Positions 13,005-24,300 of a stretch of DNA of 64,000 bases are shown here, piece after piece (within the stretch, counting starts at the first letter, position 1; each line of letters begins with the position of its first letter). The position numbers and the translations under genes are program-made. The DNA comes from Glebionis coronaria (taxonomy: Eukaryota > Streptophyta > Magnoliopsida > Asterales > Asteraceae): assembly GCA_025667525.1 (NCBI GenBank), contig CM046882.1, positions 211,156,592-211,220,591 of the forward strand, given 5' to 3'. The notes beneath the pieces were generated by a model. That model was not told the DNA's origin. It did no database searches and saw only the letters and a program-made list of their open reading frames with translations.

Positions 13005-13334
13005 GATAAATCTGAAAGTAATATAGTTTTAATTGATGTAAGTATAAACTTACTCAAGTTAAAATTTTTGAGAAATATAATTTAAAATTATATAATAATG
13101 CCATTTAACACTCGCCATGCTAAAGGTTACGTTAATACTTATAAGATTAATTAACCGGATGTTAATAATCAATGCACAGGCAATCACACAATCGATGTAT
13201 GCTCTACGATCTATATGCTTAACTATTCTAGTCCCGAAAATCCCAAAAGATTTTTAAAGCAGTTATAGTTCAGATTATATAAAAATTTTATTTTTATATT
13301 TATTTTAAACTTGGTTCTGATTCTCTATAACTGT
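13005..13334 (-). other. Leader of element B between PBS and accessory ORF
   Basis: This is AT-rich untranslated sequence of about 330 bases just downstream of the PBS in the transcript. It would contain any packaging signal, but I see no specific motif. Confidence 0.5.
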
Positions 13335-13347
13335 CGTTCTGATACCA
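13335..13347 (-). promoter_or_regulatory. Primer binding site of element B (initiator Met tRNA type)
   Basis: The minus strand reads TGGTATCAGAACG four bases inside the LTR edge. This matches the usual complement of the initiator-Met tRNA 3' end (TGGTATCAGAGC) at its first ten bases. Confidence 0.92.
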
Positions 13348-13352
13348 TTTCT

Positions 13353-13404
13353 GTGACGCCCCCAAATTGAGTCAACGCAGCGGAAAATAATATCTGGGTG
13401 TCAC
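13353..13404 (-). other. Predicted U5 terminal stem-loop next to the PBS, element B
   Basis: GTGACGCCC at 13353-13361 is complementary to GGGTGTCAC at 13396-13404 with one non-Watson-Crick position. The loop carries the block CAGCGGAA. Equivalent stems occur at the same place in elements C and E with different sequence. Confidence 0.55.
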
Positions 13405-16400
13405 GTAGGTGGATCAACAGCACACAGAACATAGAGCAACAGATAAAAGATTATCCTTACATTTATTACATGATTGAAAGTGCAAATAGTATTACAGTAG
13501 TCTTTAACATTGTCTGAAAGTTTGAATTTATTCCCAATTTATAAAACCCCAGATGAGCTCTATAAATGCAATCTATCATGATGCTTGACTTCATGCACAC
13601 CATTACCTGCTTCAGTTACCTGAGAAAACATGCTTAGAAAGTCAACATAAAGTTGGTGAATTCACAGGTTTAATTAAGTTAAGTTTGGACAGTAGATATT
13701 CCCAGAAGTAGTAATGCACAAAGCAATAATACTTAAAAGTGATTACATTTCCATATTGCCCGAAACTGAGACTTGACGGTTAAGTCCTTAACAGATAAGG
13801 ACCCTTCGCCATAAAAGGCACCCAGAACAAAATAAGTGCTGACATGTGAAACATCTGTTGTCCCGGCCGAGGCACAGTGAGCATGACTCACCCAGATGGG
13901 GACGGTCAATCCCAAATAGATCTATTAATAACATTCAGGTAATTCAATAATTCTAACAGTTTCGGATGCACGGGTCATGCTGTTAATCTACAATAGGCAT
14001 GGTAATCAAAGGTTTCACAGTTCAATCTATGTCCAGAAAATCAAATATGTTGCATGTTTTCTTCCCCATTAAAGGTTTAAAAGTTTGTCAATATATAAAG
14101 TGGGGCCATGAACTCACCTCAGTAGTACAGCAATAAGTCAGAAGATAAATCTGATAAGGATGCTCACGATACAGTCAATGACCTAAATAATTACAAGGTC
14201 TCAGTAATTGCATTAACATAATGCATAAAAGTTCCAGAATAAATCTGTACATGTTTAGACGGGTTTAAGTATTTAATAATAATACTTGAAATTTGTTCGT
14301 CGAAGTACAAGTTCTAATAGTATTTATTTTAGGTGTAAAATAAATAATAAGGTTTAATTAATTAGTTCGCTTAATTAATATTTTGTACTTACGTTGTTAT
14401 AAAACACTTTAAGTATTCTTATAGGATGGTTTTATATACATTTAAAGCGATAGGAAAGTAAATATAATTAATATATTTATTTTATAAGTTAACCATTTAC
14501 AATTTATATTTAATATATAAATAAGGTTTATAAATGTATGACATTTATTTAAAATCCACGTTTACGTAAGATTTACATTTATTAAGTTATAGGTTTGAAA
14601 ATAACAACTGTTACATTTATTTAAGTTTTACGTTTAAATAAATGACTTAAAATATATAAGGTTTTAAGGTTCGTAATAATTGTATAAAAGTACGTATTAG
14701 TCCTTTTAAATAAACGGGTACTCGCGATTAAATTACTTTTATACCCCTAGGGTTTCTAAATCTTTCAAGTATTTATAGTTTTGGTCCCTCCTAGTTACAC
14801 GTGTAACTAGGGTTTCTTAAAGTTTCATAAAATGTCAATTTTGGTCCTTATAGTATGCGGCATATTCTAGGGCTATAATAGTTTCACTTAATGGTAGTTT
14901 TAGTCCCTGAAGTTTCGGCTAGTATTAGGGTTTATTATAAGTTACAATTATGCCCCCTAGGGCTTGTTTATGTTTCGGCTTTAGGCAGGTTTAGTCCCTA
15001 GGGTTGCTTAGTGTTGTATTAAGTTTAGTAACTTGACACTTTTAGTCCCTAAGGTTAATATTATGTCACGGCTTATGTCCAAAGTGGTCCTTAGGCTTTC
15101 CAAAATTTACACAACTTACCCTAATATTTTAGAAATCTCTTTTTAGTCCTTTTTAACTTCACTAAGTTTCGGATATGTGCAAAACACACCCTTGGACTCT
15201 CGGCATGTTTTTAAAAGTGGGTTAAAGTTTATGTTTTTGAAATACCAAGTTCTACACTTATTCATTTAGCTCCCTTTTACTTACTAAAATTACACTTTAG
15301 TCCAAAAGTATTATTTATGCCATTTTTAACCCGAAAGTTTATATATAAACTATTTTAGTCCAAAACTTCTTAGATCTATCATTTAAATCCAAAACAATCA
15401 TAGATCCATATTTTTAACATGTAACTTTATAAAATCATATTTTGACACTAAGAGTCTTATAAAACATCTATTTAATAAAAATGATTATTTATCTAGGCAA
15501 AGTATTATAGTGAGCTTAAACTAATCTTATAAGGCCTAGTAGTGATCTTAATATTTTAAGGCACCTAATAATATGAAACTATTATTTCTAGTTATATCTA
15601 AATATTACAAGGCCACTCAAAATCATCATATGAGCTTAAAGCTCACGTCCCATTTTATTTGCATGGTTAGGTTTTCATGATTTTATAAGTTATACAAGGT
15701 CATGTTGATGTGTTCTTCCAAGTTGACAAGTTTTTACATCAAGTTTTGTCATATATAAAAATGAGCCGTGGGTTTTACTTAGGTTTGTAGGGTTTCCATA
15801 CTTGTTTAAATGTTAACTTTACCAAAATAAACATGTACACATCAATATATATGAATGTAATGTATTAGAAAAGATAGGTTTTAACTTGGACTTACTTGTT
15901 TAGTTAGGTTTAGGGATGATATGGGAATGGATAGAAACAAGTGACAAGCTTTCAACAATGGAGGTCTAGGAAGATGCAAACATGCCGTGGGCTCCAAGGA
16001 TTCTTCTAGGGTTCTTGTTCTTGCTTCAATGATCAAGGTTTCTTGTAGGTTGAGCTTAGGATTAACCTTTAGGTTGTAGAAGACATAGTATAGGAGTAGT
16101 AGTAAAGCTTGAAGGTTTAAAAATGGTGGTGATGGTGTTTTAGCCGTGAGTTGAGAGAGAGATGGAGTGAGATTGAGTAAATGTTTTGTGTTGTGTGGGT
16201 TGTGTGTGTTTCGGCCTATAAACAAGAGAGAGAGAGATCAAATGTAATCTTGGTACCTAGTACTAAAGATATTTCCTAGATATGATGTATCTAGTTGGGA
16301 TACTCCTTGGTTAATTTCAACATGTGGCAAAAACTAGCAAATCCTTCCTTTTCCATTTTGAGTTGTAACCGTATGGTTTGCTAAGTCAAATGGGGGACAA

Positions 16401-16924
16401 GTTCTTACATGGCATAGTAGTATGCATGGGGTTGGAGTGTGTAAGTGACTAAGTATGCTTTGTGTAAGCAAAAGCATGGTTAGGTTAGTGTGTTAGTGGA
16501 ATAAGCATGATTACTTGTATGGTAGATAGCAAATGATGGTAATGCATGCATGCATACATACATACGTTACATATTAGGCATGGGAAGGGTTTTGGGTAAA
16601 TTTTGCCAAGTGTTGTATGATAATAATAGTCATTGTATATTATTATAGGTACTTGTTGTGTTGTAGGTATTTTTGTTGAAGCTTTTAGATAACTTAGTGA
16701 AAGTGTATTATTAAATACATTACTAAAATTAATTTACTTTATTAAAGTAAATAGGTGACAATGTAAAATAATATACATTGTTTTTAAAGTGTTTAGGCAT
16801 TTAATCCTTTTAAGTATTATATGTAAATATGTACATATAAAAATAATAATTCAAGTACTTAATAAAATAAATCAAGTAAGGTTACAGTTTTATCTCAAAT
16901 ATGAACTGAGGTGATGAATTTCAT

Positions 16925-17046
16925 TATTCAATCAAGTGGCCAGTCAATTGCCAAGGTAGTCAACAAATGACTAGAGGTTCATATGCTATTCAATCAAGTG
17001 GCTAGTCAATTGCCAAGGTAGTCAATAATGACTAAAGGTTCATATA
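16925..17046. repeat. 62-bp tandem duplication in U3 of element B (5' LTR copy)
   Basis: This is the same head-to-tail pair as at 6861-6984. It lies here in the promoter-bearing LTR, upstream of the presumed transcription start. Confidence 0.85.
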
Positions 17047-17188
17047 TATATAAAATAAATATGAAATGTAGTATGACAATAGGTATATGATAATTAATAA
17101 TTCATATAAAGGTGAAATTATGTAAATTCCAAATATAAATAGTACTACAGTTGACAAAGTCAATGAGGGTAAAAACAGAGGTTTTACA

Positions 17189-17193
17189 ATTTA
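17189..17193. repeat. Target-site duplication of element B, right copy
   Basis: ATTTA directly follows the LTR end TTTTACA and matches 3280-3284. Confidence 0.95.
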
Positions 17194-19795
17194 CCCTATT
17201 TCCGATAGCCCTTGGGTGAGTCCTATTCATTGTGTCCCTAAAAAGGGAGGGATGACCGTTGTGCCAAACGATGCCAACGAGTTGATTCCCACTAGACTCG
17301 TGACCGGATGGAGAGTGTGCATTGACTATCGAAAGTTGAATGAAGCCACTCGAAAAGACCATTTTCCCTTGCCCTTCATGGAACAAATGTTGGAGCGTCT
17401 TGCGGGAAACGATTTATATTGCTTTTTAGATGGTTTTTCCGGTTACTTCCAAATTCCCATCGATCCTCGTGATCAAGAAAAAACTACGTTTACGTGTCCA
17501 TATGGAACGTTTGCCTATCGTAGAATGCCATTCGGACTTTGTAATGCACCGGGAACCTTTCAAAGGTGCATGATGGCTATTTTTCATGATATGATCGAGA
17601 AGACGATGGAAGTATTCATGAATGACTTTTCCGTGTTTGGTAATTCGTTCACTTCGTGTTTGTCGAACTTAGAGAGAATGTTAAAACGTTGTGAGGAAAC
17701 CAACCCTGTGCTCAATTGCGAAAAGTGTCATTTTATGGTTATGAGTGGAATCGTCTTAGGGCACAAGGTCCCGAAAGCGGGGATTGAGGTAGATCAAGCT
17801 AAGGTAGACGTCATCGCCAAATTACCTCATCCCAAAACCGTTAAGGGAGTTAGGAGTTTCCTAGGCCACGCGGGCTTTTCTCGACGATTCATCAAGGATT
17901 TTTCAAAGATTTCTCGACCCATTACACATCTTCTTGAAAAAGAGGCACGTTTTGTCTTTGACGAAGATTGTGTACGAGCCTTTGAGATCCTTAAGAATAA
18001 ACTTACCGAAGCTCCCATTCTTGTTGCTCCCAATTGGAACCTCCCCTTTGAGATTATGTGTGATGCTAGTGATTACGCTATTGGGGCCGTTTTGGGGCAA
18101 CGTCATGATAAGCACTTCTTGCCTATTCACTATGCTAGCAAAACGATGACCGAGGCTCAACTAAAATACACTACAACGGAAAAGGAGTTCCTTGCCGTGG
18201 TGTATGCATTTGAGAAGTTCCGACCTTACCTCGTCTTGACGAAATGCATAGTGTATACGGACCATTCGGCTATTAAGTATCTCATGGCAAAGCAAGACGC
18301 TAAGCCTAGATTACTTCGTTGGATTCTCCTCCTTCAAGAATTTGATCACACCATCGTTGACAAAAAAGGAGCCGAGAATCTAGCGGTCGATAATCTTTCT
18401 CGTTTGGAAGATCCTCACCAAAGTGTTTACGAGCGCAAGGAAATCACCGAAACATTTCCGCTCGAGACACTTGGTGTAGTGAATTCTAAGCTTGATTCAT
18501 CTACCCCATGGTTTGCGGATTTTGCAAATTACCATGCGGGTAACTTCATCATTAAGGGTATGACGACTCAAGAAAAACGAAAATTCTTTCGTGACGTCAA
18601 GTTCTACTTTTGGAACGACCCTTACTTGTTTCGAACTTGTGCGGATCAAATCATCCGACGTTGTGTATTTGGCACCGAAGCTTCTAACATCCTTAGATCT
18701 TGCCATGAGGGACCCACGGGTGGTCACCATGGTGCTAATCTCACGGCTAAGAAGGTGTTTGATGCAGGCTTCTTTTGGCCTACTATTTACCGAGATGCAC
18801 AAAATCTTGTGAAGTCGTGTGATGCTTGCCAACGACAAGGAAAAGCCTCACAAAAAGATGAAATGCCAAAAAATATCATCCAAGTGTGTGAGATCTTTGA
18901 CGTTTGGGGTATAGACTTTATGGGGTCGTTCCCATCATCTCGTGGTAATAAGTACATTCTCGTTGCGGTTGACTACCTTTCTAAGTGGGTGGAGGCCAAG
19001 GCCTTGCCCACCAATGATGCTCGTGTGGTAGTCAAGTTTTTGAAGCAATTGTTTTCTCGGTTTGGAACCCCTCGTGCTATCATAAGCGATCGTGGAACCC
19101 ATTTTTGTAACGACCAATTCGAAAGGGTCCTAAGGAAATATGGGGTTACACATCGGCTTTCCACGGCTTATCACCCACAAACGAGTGGGCAAGTCGAGGT
19201 TTCAAACCGAGCGTTGAAGAGGATCTTGGAGAGATCCGTTGGGGAAAACCGACAATCTTGGTCGGATAAGTTACACGATGCTTTATGGGCCTTTAGGACC
19301 GCTCATAAGACACCCATTGGGTGCATTCCCTATAAGCTTGTGTATGGAAAGAATTGTCATTTGCCTATCGAGTTAGAACACAAGGCTTATTGGGCCCTAA
19401 AGCATTGTAATAATGATATGGAGACCGCGGGAAAACACCGGAAAATGCAATTGAATGAATTAGATTAATTAAGGGATATTGCTTATGAAAATTCATTGAT
19501 TTATAAAGAGAAAACTAAAAAGTTGCATGATTCTAAAATTAAAAACCGGGTTTTTAACATTGGGGATCAAGTTTTGCTTTTTAATTCAAGATTAAAAATC
19601 TTTTCTGGTAAATTGAAATCCCGTTGGTCCGGTCCATTCACCGTGACTCAAGTGTTTCCGTATGGGACCATCGAGCTAGCTCAAGACGATGTTCCTAACT
19701 TCAAGGTGAATGGACATAGGTTGAAGCACTACTTTGGTGGGGAAGTTCCATCCTTGAACTACCTCGACCAAGTCACCTTCCCCAATGATAATTAG
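17194..19795 (+). pseudogene. Element A pol: RT, RNase H and integrase, Athila-like, broken
   Basis: This continues the gene interrupted at 3284. RT motifs are [30 protein letters not shown] and [13 protein letters not shown]. The catalytic box reads FMND instead of FMDD, with codon AAT at 17621-17623, so a metal-binding aspartate is lost. RNase H shows [15 protein letters not shown] near 18056 and YTDHSA near 18255. Integrase shows the HHCC zinc region (CDACQRQGK), [17 protein letters not shown] and a Glu in [16 protein letters not shown] at 19466-19468 cuts off the C-terminal 109 residues, which remain readable in the same frame to the stop before 19796. Besides the loss of the RT aspartate, it carries the gag and integrase stops. 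It is not autonomous. Confidence 0.92.
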
Positions 19796-21593
19796 TATTG
19801 AGGGGATCGAGTCGAGCTCATGACTCGGTAATCAAAAATGAGGTGCCTCGTGGGGGAGTCCCATGCTTATCCTATGTACATATTATCGCTTTCTAATGTA
19901 GCTTACGTGTGGGGATTTGTCCCCTTCCAACCATTGTTCCGTGGTTGTTTGTGAATTGTGGTTTTTAGATCATGATCTTCACGATTAGAGCCTCTCGTGT
20001 TCGTTTATGAGAGCACTCGATTCGTTTGCTTTGAAGACTTTCTCAATATCCATGATATATCCTTTTGATGTTCTAACCTTAGGTTATTAGCACACTTCAT
20101 AAACGGCTATTAATTTAACGGTTACACCATTTCCATGCTAGATTAAGCATTCGACTACGTCTCTAGTATGGGGGGTTTTCCAACCCCTAGACTCGAAACA
20201 TTGAGGACAATGTTTAATTTTAGTATGTGGGAGTGAATAGATACTTGCCTTGCCTAACCTTCACGCTTTCCAAAGTTTATCTTTTTATTTATTGTTTTTT
20301 TGCAAATAAGGCTAAAAATGGCCAAATTTTTAAAATTTTCTAGTTTTTCATAAGTGTTTAATACACAAATGTAGGTTTTCCGATGGTGAGAATATGAGTA
20401 ATTTTTGACTCGACCGTGCGTGTTGAGCACTTAGCTTTGATTCTTTAACTCTTTAGGCTAAGTCTCTTAAATGAGGACGAGAGATGATAGAGTTATTTAT
20501 AAGTCTCGTAATCATCACGATCTCATGTGTAGTAATTATTAGCTTATTCTCCCCACGCTTTTGATAATAAATTGTTAATAAATATTGATTTGGCGGTTTA
20601 GTCACTATTGTTGGTTTCTAATTTGTTTTGATAGCTTCCATGTAATTAAATTGGGAAGACATTAAGGTATCGCCAGCGTCACGGTTTTGAAGTATTGGCA
20701 CCCCAATAATCAAAAGCTTCACCCAATAATAAGATTTCAAGTGCTCACCTAAATCAAGCAAATAATTTGAAGCCCCACAAGGCCGAAAAATCTATGCAAA
20801 ATTGAAAGTGAATCAAGCCTTAATCTTCGAAGCTTTAAAGATCCAAAATTCGCTTTAGCGTGAGGATATACGTCTTTGGCTAATAAAACCACCGATGAGG
20901 CGGATAATAAAAGGCAAGGCAAGACCGAAGTCATAATAAAAGCTTCATGGCGAAGTTGAATAAAAGATGGAGGTAAACCAAAGATAATAAGGCCCTTCCG
21001 TTAGGGGGCGTATAAAAGTCTTAGTTATAAGTCTCATGTTCAAAACCGTTATAAAACCGTGTTTATCGATTCTTCTTGTCAACTTAATTTTTTGACATCG
21101 TTGTCTATTAGGAGGGGTTATTGATTTGATGGTCTTAGTTACACCATTAGGACTCTATTTTTAGACCTAAATCTCTATTATCTCATAAGTCAACAATGTA
21201 TCCTCGTGAAACATTCAAGACAATATAAAATATAAGAGATACAACTTAGGAATAATGGGAGGATAAGTACGTGATTAGGGCATATGAGTAGTGTTAGCAT
21301 TACTAACTTATAATGACAATGATCTCGTTACACGCTTGGCATGGAATTGGAGTGAAAATCGAGGACGATGAAATTATTTCTAACGAAGCATTCACGTGTT
21401 CTTATTCTATGAACCTAAACGTCCCATTTTGCGATGAAAATCATACATTATGTCTAAAACGCAAGTAGTAGTAATAGTAGTAATGTAGCTAGTTTATCAA
21501 TTCAATAAAGTGAATAAAAATGAATTTTGGAGATGCTACGATACTTTATTCTAGCATTGCGTGAGGGCACGGCAATGGTTTAGTATGGGGGAG
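19796..21593 (+). other. Long 3' untranslated region of element A, ending in the polypurine tract
   Basis: About 1.8 kb lies between the integrase stop and the LTR with no frame that resembles a protein. Some Athila relatives carry an env-like ORF here, but none is visible. The box around 20200 (AACATTGAGGACAATGTTT) is shared with the same region of D1 and D2. The region ends with GCATTGCGTGAGGGCACGGC and then the purine tract AGTATGGGGGAG at 21582-21593, directly against the LTR. Confidence 0.75.
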
Positions 21594-22827
21594 TGATGAG
21601 ACTGCTTTTATACATAGTCTCATCGTCCAAATAGGGCTTAAAATGCATTAAATAGCATCAAAATACCCAAATATATTCTTGTGTTTGTTGCTTGTGTATT
21701 TTAGGTACGGATATTGAGAAAATGACAAAAGATCACAAGAATCAGTCAAAAACGAACACGGGAAACAAAGCCGCACGATGAACCAAGCCCTAATGAAGAA
21801 TTTTACAAAGTCAACCCTTGAAGATTTGAAGAATTATGAAGAAGGGTCCTCCAATATGGAAGAATTGACACTTTATACCCTTGTATCTTCATAATTACAA
21901 GTTTGGTCCCTAAAGTTTGTCAAAATTACAAAAAGGACCCTTAACTTTGAAGAATTGGCAAATTTAGTCCCTCAACAAAGCTAAATTTTCAATATTGGTC
22001 CTCCAAGAAGTCAACAAACAAGTCAAACCTTGAAGAATGAAGAAAATGCCAAAATCAGTCCTTCAAATATGAAGAAATTGCATTTTAAGTCCTTGTTTCA
22101 AGTTTATAAAGTATTTGTGCCAAAAATGCCAAGATGCCAAAGTTGTTAATAAAGGGAAATGGAGTTAGTAGCTATTTATCACAACATGAAGGAAGTAAGA
22201 AAGTTAAGGGGGTGTTTCTGCCCAGACAACCTAAGTTGAACCCACCACTCTTGATCCTCCACGTCACCAACCTTAAACAACCCACCAATCATACACTCCC
22301 CTCCTTCCACGTCAGAATCCACCCAACCCCTTTTATTTAAATCAGTTTTAAACTGATATTATTTGGTGGGAAACACACTTTTAAACATAATCACCCCCTT
22401 AAACAAATTAAAACCTCACTTGCTAATTTCCCTAATCATACGAACCCTAAAACCGAATTACTTCAAAACAAAGGGGAAAAGTTTGAGATTATCCAGATTG
22501 CTAATTTATCATACCCATAACCCTTTCCCACTCCCAAAAACATCACAATCTCACCCATGTGACATACCCAACCCTCCCCTGACCCACCTTTGGACTCCAA
22601 GACAAATTCACAGCAGAGTATCAACGACTCACAAGGTTTTCGTGTTCCCTAAGGGTTTTTCAAGGGTTGTGATTCATTTTTTACAACTGGAATTACTCAC
22701 AAGATGGCAAAGCAAGGATTGAACATTCAAAGATGCCAAAAAGATCCGAATTTCACCAAGGGCTTTTTGGAGATTTCAGTGAATTAGGGTTTAGTAATTT
22801 TCACATTCTAGATAGTTCTGTAGTCCA

Positions 22828-22837
22828 CTATATAAGG
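22828..22837 (+). promoter_or_regulatory. TATA box of element A LTR
   Basis: CTATATAAGG lies in the plus-strand LTR, followed about 30 bases later by a pyrimidine-rich stretch where transcription could start. It is the only strong TATA motif I noticed in a plausible position in this LTR. Confidence 0.6.
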
Positions 22838-23952
22838 ACGTATAGGTTTGCATTTTGTTCTTGTTCTTTTTTTTCTCCTTTGTCACTTCCCTGTAAATCC
22901 AGTTTTTTATGAATGAAAAATGGTGTTGAGATGTTGATGAGAAACAAAGATCCATTTTTACTTTCTGCTTATTGATTGTGTCTCATTTACTGCTTGTTTA
23001 CTTTTTTAAGTTTACTTTTTAAATTCAGTTTTGTTTTCAAAAGTTTCTGAAACTTTGATTTCTTTTGGAGAAATCTTGTTTCAAAGTTGGATTACCAGTC
23101 CTATTAAGGGATTGTTTAAGTGTGTTTAAAGAAGTTTATTTGAAAAGTTTTTGAAAAGATTTGAAAGGTTTTATAAAAAATCAGATTATTGCATATTGCT
23201 TGTTCTTCTTTCTTTCTTAGCAGGATTGAAGTGTTTGTTGTCCAAGTGATCTGCACAGACCCGGGTCTATTTGGAGGTGACATACAGTCACTGTTGGGCC
23301 TGGATGTAGGCCCAACAAGGTAGCATACTAGTCTCATTTTTCAGTTTTCAAAAATATTGTGACTTTTGTGATTTATGCATGAAAGTTGTTAAGTGATTGT
23401 TTAAGTGCTGGTTATTGCTGGATTAGGTGTTTTATGCATCTTATAAGTGGTAGAAATCAGTTTGATTAGGATTTGAGTAGTTTTGCTTTGAAAAATTTGT
23501 ATTTCTGAAAATTAAAGGGTGTTTGGATAAGGGTTAAAACTAGGGTAAATGTCATATATCTTGGTTTAAGACTGGTTAGAAACATCTCTTAGGTTGTTAT
23601 AAGGTGGTAAGTGTGATTGGTTTGCAGTTTGAACAAGTTTAAACACATTTGTATGCTAAATATTGGATAACCTAGCTAAATACAGTCAAGTCCTTATTGT
23701 GCATGATTTTTGTGGAATTTGTGCATGAAATCTTGATAAGCAGCTAGAATCTAGGTTGTTTGAGATTGTGCATTGGTTATATGCTATTTGAGTAATTATT
23801 GTGCAAGTTTTGAGCCTTGGAATTTCATTATTGTGCACATTGAATCAGCATAATACTCTCAGATCTGTGTTTAGCCTTTATCAGAAACTTTTCTTGTTCA
23901 TTGGTGATTGATTTTGTGTGATTGCTTGCTAGTTTTTGTGTTAATTGTGACT

Positions 23953-23976
23953 CCCTATACTCAACTGAGTATAGGG
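23953..23976. other. Perfect 11-bp inverted repeat with 2-nt loop
   Basis: CCCTATACTCA and TGAGTATAGGG are exact complements separated by AC. The repeat lies in the predicted R/U5 part of element A's LTR, so it would be a tight hairpin in the transcript. Confidence 0.8.
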
Positions 23977-24031
23977 GTGCCCTTTTGTCCATCAAAAATC
24001 ATCAACACTTCAAAGACAAGTCCTCTTGTTA

Positions 24032-24053
24032 GTATCTTCACAAGTGAAGATAC
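24032..24053. other. Perfect 10-bp inverted repeat with 2-nt loop
   Basis: GTATCTTCAC and GTGAAGATAC are exact complements separated by AA, about 55 bases after the previous hairpin. Confidence 0.8.
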
Positions 24054-24220
24054 GTTTTCTTTCATTTTTTTTGTTCATCAGAAACAAGTACAATCTGGGC
24101 TTTGTTTGATCTTATTTACTTGATTATATCTTACTTTCTTTGATTATAAGCTTGATTTAGAGTAAGTAGGTTACTATTTTGTTTGTTTTCAAAGTAAAAA
24201 AAAAAAGAAAAGTTTTGCAA

Positions 24221-24300
24221 AAAGCTCCTTGGCCTGGACTCGAACACGGGACCCCTTGTTGGAGGACTATACGTGTTAACCAGTGATCCAAGTGCTTTTC
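24221..24300 (-). repeat. tRNA-like fragment, possible SINE head
   Basis: On the minus strand a B-box-like GTTCGAGTCC lies at 24236-24245 and an A-box-like TGGATCACTGG at 24280-24290. Their spacing is about right for a tRNA gene. It is followed by a short T run. The acceptor and T stems pair poorly, so it is not a working tRNA. It could be a degenerate tRNA or a tRNA-derived SINE head captured in the LTR. A chance match is possible. Confidence 0.35.

Larger units (their letters stand above)
3285..17188 (-). mobile_element. Element B: Tekay/Del-like Ty3-gypsy LTR retrotransposon, complete structure
   Basis: The element is 13.9 kb with two LTRs of about 3.84 kb, a 5-bp target duplication (ATTTA), a purine tract, a PBS and a long gag-pol on the minus strand. 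By eye the two LTRs differ at roughly 33 substitutions or small indels, about 1%. That marks it as the youngest insertion that can be dated here. It is nested in element A's RT gene. Its transcript would read from the right LTR leftward. An extra ORF lies between the PBS and gag. Gag carries two nonsense codons, so the copy is probably non-autonomous although structurally intact. Confidence 0.95.
13352..17188 (-). repeat. Element B 5' LTR (right copy)
   Basis: The LTR is 3,837 bp. It starts TGTGACGCCCCC on the plus strand and ends GGTTTTACA. It is the promoter copy for the minus-strand transcript. A TTTATA-type motif at about 16214-16222, beside a GA-rich tract, is the best TATA candidate I see. 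Downstream of it, roughly 2.8 kb would be R plus U5. The U5 edge next to the PBS can form a stem (13353-13361 with 13396-13404). Confidence 0.95.

Noticed and set aside
22134..22722. Open frames of 68 and 119 codons in the A LTR as possible genes
   Set aside because: No domain, biased composition, located in U3 of the LTR, and no supporting homology within the window.
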